Assembly (NCBI RefSeq): GCF_000281895.1
Contig: NZ_CM001558.1
Span: 4,158,556 to 4,222,555 of the forward strand
DNA from: Pseudomonas fluorescens Q2-87
Lineage (GTDB): Bacteria; Pseudomonadota; Gammaproteobacteria; Pseudomonadales; Pseudomonadaceae
Direction: 5' to 3'
Length of the DNA: 64,000 nucleotides
Below the pieces are notes generated by a model that searched no databases, had not been told where the DNA came from, and saw only the letters and a list, made by a program, of their open reading frames with translations. Positions 31,906 through 39,157 of this stretch are shown here, piece after piece. How positions within the stretch are numbered: position 1 is the stretch's first letter; each line of letters opens with the position of its first letter. Position numbers and translations under genes: made by a program.

Positions 31906-31929
31906 ACGGATAACGCCGTCAGATAATTA
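31906..31929 (-). promoter_or_regulatory. Iron-starvation (PvdS) box upstream of pvdL, TAATT variant
   Basis: On the minus strand TAATT (31929-31925), then 16 nt, then CGT (31908-31906), one base off TAAAT-N16-CGT and the same variant as at mbtH. The CGT ends 46 nt before the pvdL ATG, a normal promoter distance. Confidence 0.65.
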
Positions 31930-32027
31930 GTCGGCGTCCCGGCGCACCGGACCGCTCAGCCGCTATCCGCCGCGACAAAGGGTCGCGGGACTGACGCTGG
32001 ACTTTCCCGCATCAATAATTCTCCTTC

Positions 32028-32060
32028 TCAATTGACAATCATTATCATTCAGCCTAATTT
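32028..32060 (+). promoter_or_regulatory. pvdS promoter overlapped by a Fur box
   Basis: TTGACA (32032-32037), 17 nt, TAATTT (32055-32060) form a good sigma70 promoter. The 19-mer at 32028-32046, containing GACAATCATTATC, matches the Fur consensus GATAATGATAATCATTATC at 14 of 19 positions by eye and covers the -35 element. Iron-loaded Fur would therefore block pvdS transcription. Confidence 0.8.
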
Positions 32061-32129
32061 GGCGCTCGATGTGCAGGACGGGGCCGGCATCCGGCCGTCC
32101 TGCTAACTTTTTGCAGCAAGGTGAATTCC

Positions 32130-32678
32130 ATGACGGAACAAGTATCCACAAGCAGGTGCGACTCACCGTTACTCCAGGCGTTCGTCGACAACCGATTGAT
32201 CCTGGTTAAGATCGCCGCGCGCATCACCGGCTGTCGGTCCCGGGCCGAAGACGTGGTGCAGGACGCGTTTTTCCGACTGCAATCGGCGCCGCAGATCACC
32301 TCTTCGTTCAAGGCCCAGCTCAGTTATCTGTTCCAGATCGTGCGCAACCTGGCGATCGATCACTACCGCAAGCAAGCGCTGGAGCAGAAATATTCGGGAC
32401 CGGAAGAGGAAGGGCTAAACGTGGTCATCCAGGGGGCTTCGCCGGAAACTTCCCACATCAATTTTTCCACACTGGAACACATCGCTGACGCACTGACCCA
32501 ACTGCCCAGCCGCACGCGTTATGCCTTCGAGATGTACCGTTTGCACGGTGTGCCGCAGAAAGACATCGCCAAGGAATTGGGCGTTTCGCCGACCCTGGTG
32601 AACTTCATGATTCGCGACGCCCTGGTGCATTGCCGCAAGGTGTCAGGGGTTCGGGGGGATACGTTCGCCCGGCGGTGA
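32130..32678 (+). CDS. pvdS: Iron-starvation ECF sigma factor PvdS
   Basis: 182 residues, an ECF sigma factor that directs RNA polymerase to pyoverdine promoters. Region 2 includes TGCRSRAEDVVQDAFFRLQS and LSYLFQIVRNLAIDHYRK. Region 4 includes RTRYAFEMYRLHGVPQKDIA and KELGVSPTLVNFMIRDAL. The ATG at 32130 with AAGGTG about 7 nt upstream gives the family start MTEQVST; a GTG three codons earlier overlaps that site. It diverges from pvdL across 269 nt and is controlled by a Fur-type promoter. Its anti-sigma (FpvR) is not in the window. Confidence 0.97.
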   Translation: MTEQVSTSRCDSPLLQAFVDNRLILVKIAARITGCRSRAEDVVQDAFFRLQSAPQITSSFKAQLSYLFQIVRNLAIDHYRKQALEQKYSGPEEEGLNVVIQGASPETSHINFSTLEHIADALTQLPSRTRYAFEMYRLHGVPQKDIAKELGVSPTLVNFMIRDALVHCRKVSGVRGDTFARR

Positions 32679-32701
32679 TTATGGGTGGTCTTGCCGGCCC
32701 C

Positions 32702-32858
32702 ATCGCGAGCAAGTTCGCCCACAGGGGATATGTGGTGTACCACTTACATCCAATCACATCGAAACAGTGTGGGAGCGAGCTTGCTCGCGATATCGGTGGG
32801 TCAGTTTGCATTGGTGCTGGATGTTAGTGCTCATTCGCGAGCAAGCCCGCTCCCACAG
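32702..32858. repeat. Cluster of three REP elements
   Basis: Three copies at 32702-32723, 32769-32791 and 32834-32858, the middle one in opposite orientation to the others. The first is diverged (AGTTCGCCCACAGG). They fill the gap between the convergent pvdS and acetyltransferase genes. Confidence 0.8.
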
Positions 32859-32878
32859 GGTTTCATTCGCGGCGCAAT

Positions 32879-33892
32879 TCACACCAACGCACACCGATCA
32901 AAAAACCGCTCGCGTCCCAGGATCATCAGCGCGGCGCGCTTGTGGGGGAAATCGAATTCCTTCTCACAGTGGAAGCACTGGTTGTGCAAATGCCCGATCA
33001 TCCGCGCATTGTCGGCCCGGGGCTCGGCCACGACGCGCTGGGTGCGTGGGTCGTCCAGAAACAGGTAGTGCACCAGTGCCGATAGCCAGCTCGCGACCTT
33101 GTGCGGTCCGCGGTGCTGCTCTTCGCCCACCAGCATGTGGATGCCGCGATCATAGTTTCCAGCCTGATAGAACGGCGCGATGCGATCTTCCTTCGCCCAA
33201 TAGGCTTCGAAATAGGCAAACGGCTGGTCATCGAAGCAACCGATCAAGGTCAAGACCCGCGGATCGTCCTGCAGCTTGTCCAGGTATTCGCGATGCTGTT
33301 CCAGGCTGCCCTCCTCCTGCCAAAAACTCGCCACCCGTGGATTGTTCTGCCAGCGGTTGAAACGCATCAGGTCCTGCTCGATCTCCACGGTCCGCAAGGA
33401 CACCCAGGCCCCGAGTCGCGCATCGAAACGCCGGTACACTTCGCCACGTGGTTTCACGGGCCGGCGTGGATGGCGCCGGCCATCGGTGATGGTCATCTGT
33501 TGTGGATAACTGCCATTGAACGATTCCCCCAGCCAAGGCTGCGGCAATTGCCAGAACATCGCGCGCTCGCACACGTATTCACCCTTACGCGACGTGCCCG
33601 TCAGCAAGCCGCTGAGCAAGGCTTCGCCGGGGCGCTCATCGAGATGCCAGGCCAGGCGTTGGCAGTCCGGATTGCGGGCAAACAGCCAATAGCAGGCCGC
33701 CCATAGCGCCGGCCCCATCGGTCGATCATTGATTTCCTGCAAATGCACGTGCAGCTCGGGGCCACGCTCCAGGCGCAGCCGGATCAGCGGCGCGCCTTCA
33801 AGCATCAGGCTCAGGTGGCGTTCGGTTTCATCGGCGCCGAGGCGGCGACCGCCGGGCATGGGCAGCGCCGCCGGATGATTGAGAGAGGACAT
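32879..33892 (-). CDS. pvdYII: Hydroxyornithine acetyltransferase of PvdYII/IucB type
   Basis: 337 residues. The C-terminal part (about 165-330) is a GNAT-like domain of the IucB/RhbD siderophore acetylase family, with LMRFNRWQNNPRVASFWQEE, FAYFEAYWAKEDRI, GIHMLVGEEQHRG, a core VVAEPRADN and FDFPHKRAALM. The N-terminal part is the variable region of these enzymes. IucB acetylates hydroxylysine in aerobactin, and PvdYII of P. aeruginosa type II strains acetylates N5-hydroxyornithine. A perfect iron-starvation box lies upstream at 33930-33953, so it is very probably a pyoverdine gene. The precise acyl group is inferred, not read from the sequence. Confidence 0.8.
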   Translation of the reverse strand: MSSLNHPAALPMPGGRRLGADETERHLSLMLEGAPLIRLRLERGPELHVHLQEINDRPMGPALWAACYWLFARNPDCQRLAWHLDERPGEALLSGLLTGTSRKGEYVCERAMFWQLPQPWLGESFNGSYPQQMTITDGRRHPRRPVKPRGEVYRRFDARLGAWVSLRTVEIEQDLMRFNRWQNNPRVASFWQEEGSLEQHREYLDKLQDDPRVLTLIGCFDDQPFAYFEAYWAKEDRIAPFYQAGNYDRGIHMLVGEEQHRGPHKVASWLSALVHYLFLDDPRTQRVVAEPRADNARMIGHLHNQCFHCEKEFDFPHKRAALMILGRERFFDRCALV

Positions 33893-33929
33893 GAAAGGAG
33901 CTCGCGTATTCGTCGGTAGTCAACGTGGG

Positions 33930-33953
33930 ACGTGAGCCGGGAGGGGAAATTTA
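33930..33953 (-). promoter_or_regulatory. Iron-starvation (PvdS) box upstream of the acetyltransferase gene
   Basis: On the minus strand CCTAAAT (ending TAAAT at 33953-33949), exactly 16 nt, then CGT (33932-33930), a perfect consensus match. It is 38 nt from the ATG at 33892, with a GAGCTCCTTTC leader in between. Confidence 0.8.
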
Positions 33954-33961
33954 GGCCAGCT

Positions 33962-34759
33962 TCAATGGGAGTGCGTCGTCACCAGATCGATCTGGTAAGG
34001 CTTGAAGATTCTCAGCAACTGGCCATTGTCCCGTAGCGTTTGCAGCAATTGCCCGAACGCATCGCTGGAAATGGGCGCCTGCGGCCGGATCAGCGCGTAA
34101 TGGTGGTAAAGCTGGTCGATGCGTTGGGACACCAGCAACTGCGGGCCGACTTCGGGATTGCGCAGCACGTAGTCGTTGAGATACGAACGGGTCACCAGGG
34201 CAATATCTGCTCGCCCCCGCAGCACCATCAACAGATTGCTGTCGTGGGAATAGGTCAACGTGGCGTTGTATTGGCCAGCGAGGAACTTGGGGTCGGCGTT
34301 GAATTCGGCAAAGGCGTAGTGGTAACCGCTGAACAGCGCCAGGCGCTTGCCCCTCAGGTCCGCGAAGTAGTTTTGCTGGCGATCCGGTTCGCGCTGGGCG
34401 ACGAAGACCTCCGCATCTTCCAGTCCCATGTCCACTGAGGTATGCGGCACATCCTGCCAGCCCCACTCCGGGTTCTCGAAGATCGCCATGTCCACCCGCC
34501 CTTGCTTGAAATCGTTGAAGCGGCGTGGAATCGAAGTGGGGACCAATACGAACTGGTAGTCGGTCTGCGACTGATTCAGGGCTTCCACCAGTTGCGGCAA
34601 TAACCCGGTATCGGCGCCATTTTCGGGGCGAACGGTATAGGGCGGAAAGTGTGCGGCGCCGATCCGCACCAGTTGCGCCGCCTCGACTGGCAGCGTCAAC
34701 AAGATGGCAAGAGCAGCCAGCAGCACACGCGAGGTGATCCCCATCGGCAAAAACGTCAA
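33962..34759 (-). CDS. Periplasmic amino-acid-type solute-binding protein (SBP_bac_3)
   Basis: About 265 residues. A signal peptide (LLAALAILLTLPVEAAQ) is followed by a family-3 solute-binding fold: IGAAHFPPYTVRPENG, GLLPQLVEALNQ, RVDMAIFENPEW, LRGKRLALFSGY, RADIALVTRSYL. It has no permease or ATPase gene beside it. The TTG at 34759 is chosen because GGGGAG lies 8 nt upstream; ATG at 34744 or GTG at 34768 are alternatives. It ends 9 nt before the iron-starvation box of the acetyltransferase gene, but no such box lies in front of it, so there is no direct sign that it belongs to the iron regulon. Confidence 0.75.
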   Translation of the reverse strand: MTFLPMGITSRVLLAALAILLTLPVEAAQLVRIGAAHFPPYTVRPENGADTGLLPQLVEALNQSQTDYQFVLVPTSIPRRFNDFKQGRVDMAIFENPEWGWQDVPHTSVDMGLEDAEVFVAQREPDRQQNYFADLRGKRLALFSGYHYAFAEFNADPKFLAGQYNATLTYSHDSNLLMVLRGRADIALVTRSYLNDYVLRNPEVGPQLLVSQRIDQLYHHYALIRPQAPISSDAFGQLLQTLRDNGQLLRIFKPYQIDLVTTHSH

Positions 34760-34856
34760 GATAACCACTCCCCAAAGTACCCATCGATACAGTCAAGCTA
34801 GGCGGTTTCAGCCGCTTAGCCAGCTTTACGGCCAGATTAAAAGCGCCGCGTGATTA

Positions 34857-35480
34857 TTATTTTTCTTCAAGCACCAGGATCAGGGCCTGTTCGGCCAGCT
34901 CGTCGAGGCTCAGGCTGCCTTCGACGCGAAACCACGTGGTGGTCCAGGACAACGCGCCGGTGAGAAAACGCCGGGTGATGAATACGTCCCCTCGAATATA
35001 CCCGGCCTCCTTGGCCTGGCCCAATACTTCAAGCCACAAGTCTTCATAAATATCGCGCAGGGCCAGCACTTGCCGTTGCCCTTGCTCGGATAATGAGCGC
35101 CACTCATAGACCAGCACCGCCATCGCCTCGCCGCTTCCGCCCATGATCGACTGCAATTCGCACCGAATCAGCGCCAGCACCCGCTCACGAACACTGCCCG
35201 CCTCGGCCAGGGCAGCGCGCATCAATGCGGTGTTGTAGCGGATGGTTTCTTCCATCACCGCCCGCAGGATCTCGTCCTTGCTCTTGAAATGGTGAAAAAT
35301 GCTGCCCGACTGAATGCCCACCGCGCTCGCCAGGTCGCGTACCGTGGTGCGTTCGAAGCCTTTGTTGCGAAACAGGTGGGCGGCGGTCTGGAGCAATTTG
35401 CCCCGCGCACTGTCCGGGTCGGTCAGTTGCCCGTTATCGACCAGTTCACGCATGACACCCAGGGCTTTTTGCTCGTCCAC
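34857..35480 (-). CDS. atuR: TetR-family repressor, AtuR-like
   Basis: 207 residues. The N-terminal TetR helix-turn-helix reads GKLLQTAAHLFRNKGFERTT then VRDLASAVGIQSGSIFHHF (about 25-65); the C-terminal part is the ligand-binding helical domain. The GTG at 35480 has AGGAGAG 8 nt upstream. It diverges from an atuA-like gene, and two near-palindromic repeats lie between them, matching the two inverted-repeat operators reported for AtuR in P. aeruginosa. The ligand is probably an acyl-CoA or terpenoid acid derivative; this is inference. Confidence 0.75.
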   Translation of the reverse strand: MDEQKALGVMRELVDNGQLTDPDSARGKLLQTAAHLFRNKGFERTTVRDLASAVGIQSGSIFHHFKSKDEILRAVMEETIRYNTALMRAALAEAGSVRERVLALIRCELQSIMGGSGEAMAVLVYEWRSLSEQGQRQVLALRDIYEDLWLEVLGQAKEAGYIRGDVFITRRFLTGALSWTTTWFRVEGSLSLDELAEQALILVLEEK

Positions 35481-35564
35481 CCAATCTCTCCTACAGTCGA
35501 TGATCAACGCGCGGACACTCCCACCCCACCAAGGTGGCGCGGGCAATTTAAGCCCAGCGGGACA

Positions 35565-35582
35565 ACCTAGCAAGCGCTCGGT
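35565..35582. promoter_or_regulatory. Candidate AtuR operator, copy 1
   Basis: ACCTAGCAAGCGCTCGGT. It matches the reverse complement of copy 2 with two differences. It lies 85 nt from the regulator's GTG and its start is 42 bp (four helical turns) from that of copy 2. Confidence 0.6.
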
Positions 35583-35606
35583 AACGGAACCTGCGCCCAT
35601 TTACAG

Positions 35607-35624
35607 ACCAAGCGCTTGCTTGGT
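35607..35624. promoter_or_regulatory. Candidate AtuR operator, copy 2
   Basis: ACCAAGCGCTTGCTTGGT, with perfect 7-nt arms ACCAAGC and GCTTGGT around GCTT. It lies 32 nt before the atuA-like start, where bound repressor would block transcription. Confidence 0.65.
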
Positions 35625-35656
35625 AGGCTCGATTCACCTGTGCAGGAGGGAGTCCC

Positions 35657-37447
35657 ATGCCAGAAACGATCCGTATCGGTTGCGCCAGCGCCTTCTGGGG
35701 CGATACCTGTACCGCTGCGGCGCAGTTGGTCGAGCAAGGGGCGCTGGATTACCTGGTGTTCGATTACCTGGCCGAAGTGACGATGTCGATCATGGCCGCC
35801 AAGCGCATGAAGGATCCGCTGGCCGGTTATGCCACAGACTTTATCGAAGTCCTTTCACCGTTGTTGCAGCATTTGCATGAGCGCAGGATTCGCGTCATCG
35901 CCAACGCCGGCGGGGTCAATCCCCAGGCCTGCGCCGCCGCCCTGCAAGCGGCGTGTGACCAGGCCGGCGTGCCGCTGAAGATCGCCGTGCTGTTGGGCGA
36001 TGACCTGCAACCGCAACGGGCGCGGCTCGCCGACCAGGATATCCGCGAGATGTCCGACGGCGCCTCTCTGCCGCCGACGTGCTTATCCATCAACGCTTAC
36101 CTCGGCGCACCCGGCATTGTCGAGGCGCTGGGACAGGGAGCCGACGTAGTGATCACCGGTCGGGTGGTGGACAGCGCCGTGGTCAGCGCCGCCCTGGTGC
36201 ATGAATTCGGTTGGGCCTGGCACGATTACGACAAGCTGGCCCAGGCCGCGCTGGCCGGGCATCTGATCGAATGCGGCGCCCAATGCACCGGCGGCAATTT
36301 CACCGATTGGCAGGACGTGCCGGATTACGAGCGCATCGGGTTTCCCATCGTCGAAGTCAGCGCCGACGGTCAGTTCATCGTCACCAAGGCCGAAGGCACC
36401 GGCGGCCTGGTCACGCCGCTGACGGTCGGCGAGCAATTGCTTTACGAAATCGGCGACCCGCAAGGCTACCTGCTGCCGGACGTGATCTGTGATTTCAGCC
36501 AGGTCAGGTTGATCCAGCAAGGCAAGCACGCCGTGCGCGTGCAGGGTGCCAAAGGCCTACCGCCAACCGATCAATACAAGGTTTGCGCCACCTGGCCGGA
36601 CGGTTTTCGCTGCACGGCCACGTGCCTGATTGCCGGCATCGATGCAGTGGCCAAGGCCGAAAGGGTCAGCCAGGCGATCATTGCCAAGACGTCTGAATTG
36701 TTTCTGCAGCGCGGCTGGGCGCCCTATAGCGAAGTGAACGTCGAGCTGCTGGGCAGCGAAGCCACCTATGGCCAGCATGGCCAGCGCCGAGACAGCCGGG
36801 AGGTGGTGATCAAGTTGGCGGTACGGCACCCGGACAAGCAAGCGCTGGACTTGTTTGCCAGGGAGATTGCCCAGGCCGCCACCGGCATGGCGCCGGGGCT
36901 GACGGGCATGGTCGGTGGCCGGCCGACGGTGTCGCCATTGATCCGCCTGTTCTCGTTTCTGATCGACAAAGCCGCCTGCCAGCTCGAAATCGAGTTCGCC
37001 GGCCAGCGTCTCCCCTGTCCCCTGCCCGTCCTCGAACCGCTGGAAACCAGCGATTTGCCGGTGACCCCGGACCTGCCCAAACCCCAGGGCCGCGCCGACG
37101 CCAGCGTGCCGCTGATCAAGCTGGCGGTGGCGCGCTCGGGGGACAAAGGCAACCACAGCAACATCGGCGTGATCGCCCGCGAGCCTGAATACCTGCCGTG
37201 GATCGCCGAGGCGCTGACGCCGGAAGTCATCGTCGACTGGATGAGCCACGTGATCGATCCGCTGCTGGGCCGTGTCGAGCGCTGGTATTTGCCGGGCACC
37301 CACAGTTTGAATTACCTCTTGGAGAACGCCCTCGGTGGCGGCGGTGTCGCCAGCCTGCGCATCGACCCGCAAGGCAAGGCGTTCGCCCAGCAGTTGCTGG
37401 AGATCCAGATACCGGTGCCGCAACACATTGCCGATCAAGTCAACTGA
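35657..37447 (+). CDS. atuA: AtuA-like acyclic terpene utilisation protein (DUF1446)
   Basis: 596 residues. The N-terminal DUF1446 region (to about 440) begins RIGCASAFWGDT and has FDYLAEVTMSIMAAKRMKDP, ANAGGVNPQACA, GADVVITGRVVDSAVV and TNTGG-like CTGGNFTDW segments. The C-terminal part (about 480-590) has the conserved ARSGDKGNHSNIGVIAREP. The protein is needed for acyclic terpene breakdown in P. aeruginosa but has no assigned reaction. AGGAGGG lies just before the ATG. It heads the operon, with two candidate operators upstream. Confidence 0.82.
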   Translation: MPETIRIGCASAFWGDTCTAAAQLVEQGALDYLVFDYLAEVTMSIMAAKRMKDPLAGYATDFIEVLSPLLQHLHERRIRVIANAGGVNPQACAAALQAACDQAGVPLKIAVLLGDDLQPQRARLADQDIREMSDGASLPPTCLSINAYLGAPGIVEALGQGADVVITGRVVDSAVVSAALVHEFGWAWHDYDKLAQAALAGHLIECGAQCTGGNFTDWQDVPDYERIGFPIVEVSADGQFIVTKAEGTGGLVTPLTVGEQLLYEIGDPQGYLLPDVICDFSQVRLIQQGKHAVRVQGAKGLPPTDQYKVCATWPDGFRCTATCLIAGIDAVAKAERVSQAIIAKTSELFLQRGWAPYSEVNVELLGSEATYGQHGQRRDSREVVIKLAVRHPDKQALDLFAREIAQAATGMAPGLTGMVGGRPTVSPLIRLFSFLIDKAACQLEIEFAGQRLPCPLPVLEPLETSDLPVTPDLPKPQGRADASVPLIKLAVARSGDKGNHSNIGVIAREPEYLPWIAEALTPEVIVDWMSHVIDPLLGRVERWYLPGTHSLNYLLENALGGGGVASLRIDPQGKAFAQQLLEIQIPVPQHIADQVN

Positions 37448-37470
37448 GGGAGCTTGCTCCCTGGCCAAGG
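37446..37470. repeat. Single REP-like element at the atuA stop
   Basis: GAGGGAGCTTGCTCCCTGG, one copy of the second REP family (core GGAGCTTGCTCC), overlapping the atuA stop codon and lying before the ribosome-binding site of the next gene. No inverted partner is next to it. Confidence 0.6.
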
Positions 37471-37496
37471 GTTCGACTCAAGCACGAGGGAAATTC

Positions 37497-39113
37497 ATGC
37501 CAGTCATCGAATCGCAGCTTGACCCGCACAGCGCCGAGTTCGCCCGCAATCACGCGGCGATGCTGACCGGCGTGAAGCAACTGCGCCAACTCGAACAGGC
37601 CGTGCTGGAGAAAGCCGCCCAGGCCCAGGCCAAGTTCGACCAGCGCGGCCAACTGCTGCCGCGCCAGCGCCTGAACCTGCTGTTGGACCCAGGCGCGCCG
37701 TTTCTCGAACTGGCGAGCCTGGCCGGCTACAAGCTCCATGATGATAAAGACGGCAGCCAGGCCGGCGGCGGGCTGATTGCGGGGATCGGCTACGTCTGCG
37801 CGGTGCGCGTGCTGGTGGTGGTCAACAACAGCGCAATCAAGGGCGGGACCATTTCTCCCAGCGGTCTGCACAAGACCCTGCGCCTGCAACAGATCGCCAT
37901 GGAAAACAGACTGCCGGTCATCACGCTCGCCGAAAGCGGCGGTGCCAATCTCAATTATGCCACGCAGATTTTCGTCGAAGGCGCGCGCAGCTTTGCCAAC
38001 CAGGCGCGGATGTCGGCCATGGGCTTGCCCCAGATCACCGTGGTGCATGGTTCGGCCACGGCGGGCGGCGCGTATCAGCCGGGGCTTTCGGACTATGTCG
38101 TGGTGGTGCGCGACAAGGCGCGGCTGTTCCTGGCCGGGCCGCCGCTGCTCAAGGCCGCCACCGGCGAGGTCGCCACCGAGGAAGAACTGGGCGGTGCACA
38201 GATGCATGCGCAGGTAGCGGGCACCGCCGAATACCTGGCCGAAAACGATGCCGATGGCGTGCGCCTGGCCCGGGAAATACTCAGCGCGCTGCCTTGGAAC
38301 GCGCAGTTGCCAGCACAGCCCGAGCGGAGTTGGGTGGAGCCGCTGTACCCGGCCGAACAACTGCTGGGATTGATTCCCGACGACCCGAAAAAGCCCTACG
38401 ACGTGCGGGAAATCGTCGCCCGCATCGCCGACGCCTCGAATTTCCTCGAGTTCAAAAGCGAGTTCGACACCCAGACGATTTGCGGCCACTTGCACATTCG
38501 CGGCCATGCCTGCGGCCTGATCGGCAACAACGGACCGATCACGCCCAAGGGTGCAAGCAAAGCCGCGCAGTTTATCCAGCTGTGCGACCAGAGCCGCACA
38601 CCGTTGCTGTTCCTGCACAACACCACCGGATTCATGGTCGGCACCGAGTCGGAGCGACAAGGGGTGATCAAGCACGGCGCCAAGATGATCCAGGCCGTGG
38701 CCAATGCCCGGGTGCCCAAATTGACCGTGGTAGTAGGCGGTTCCTATGGCGCCGGCAATTACGCCATGTGCGGCCGTGGGCTGGACCCACGCTTTATCTT
38801 CGCCTGGCCCAACAGCCACACCGCGGTGATGGGCGGCGCCCAAGCCGGAAAGGTCCTGCGCATTGTCACCGAGGCCACGCAACTCAAGAACGGCACGCCT
38901 CCCGATCCGAAGATGCTCGATCTGCTCGAACAATCCACCGCTCAGACACTCGACAGCCAATCCACCGCCCTCTATGGCAGCGCCAATCTATGGGACGACG
39001 GGCTCATCGACCCCCGGGACACCCGCACGCTGCTCGGCTACCTGCTGGACATCTGCCACGAAGCCGAGCTCCGGCCGCTGCAAGCCAACAGCTTCGGCGT
39101 GGCCCGTTTCTGA
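37497..39113 (+). CDS. atuC: Acyl-CoA carboxylase carboxyltransferase (beta) subunit, AtuC-like
   Basis: 538 residues. It has the two crotonase-like halves of a biotin-dependent carboxyltransferase. The N half has LPRQRLNLLLDPGAPFLEL, AESGGANL and HGSATAGGAYQPG. The C half has LHNTTGFMVGTESE, VVVGGSYGAGNYAMCGRG and MGGAQAGKVL. It pairs with the biotin-carrying alpha subunit encoded at 40486. The family includes geranyl-CoA and methylcrotonyl-CoA carboxylases; context with atuA and atuD favours geranyl-CoA or a similar branched acyl-CoA. The ATG at 37497 follows GAGGGAAA. Confidence 0.85.
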   Translation: MPVIESQLDPHSAEFARNHAAMLTGVKQLRQLEQAVLEKAAQAQAKFDQRGQLLPRQRLNLLLDPGAPFLELASLAGYKLHDDKDGSQAGGGLIAGIGYVCAVRVLVVVNNSAIKGGTISPSGLHKTLRLQQIAMENRLPVITLAESGGANLNYATQIFVEGARSFANQARMSAMGLPQITVVHGSATAGGAYQPGLSDYVVVVRDKARLFLAGPPLLKAATGEVATEEELGGAQMHAQVAGTAEYLAENDADGVRLAREILSALPWNAQLPAQPERSWVEPLYPAEQLLGLIPDDPKKPYDVREIVARIADASNFLEFKSEFDTQTICGHLHIRGHACGLIGNNGPITPKGASKAAQFIQLCDQSRTPLLFLHNTTGFMVGTESERQGVIKHGAKMIQAVANARVPKLTVVVGGSYGAGNYAMCGRGLDPRFIFAWPNSHTAVMGGAQAGKVLRIVTEATQLKNGTPPDPKMLDLLEQSTAQTLDSQSTALYGSANLWDDGLIDPRDTRTLLGYLLDICHEAELRPLQANSFGVARF

Positions 39114-39157
39114 CCGCATGAAGGAATGCTGAGCGCCGCCCCAGGAGAACAATAAAA

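Noticed and set aside
32702..32858. Repeats that could suggest a CRISPR array
   Set aside because: They are three REP palindromes in alternating orientation with unequal spacers, and identical elements occur elsewhere in the window. There are no cas genes.
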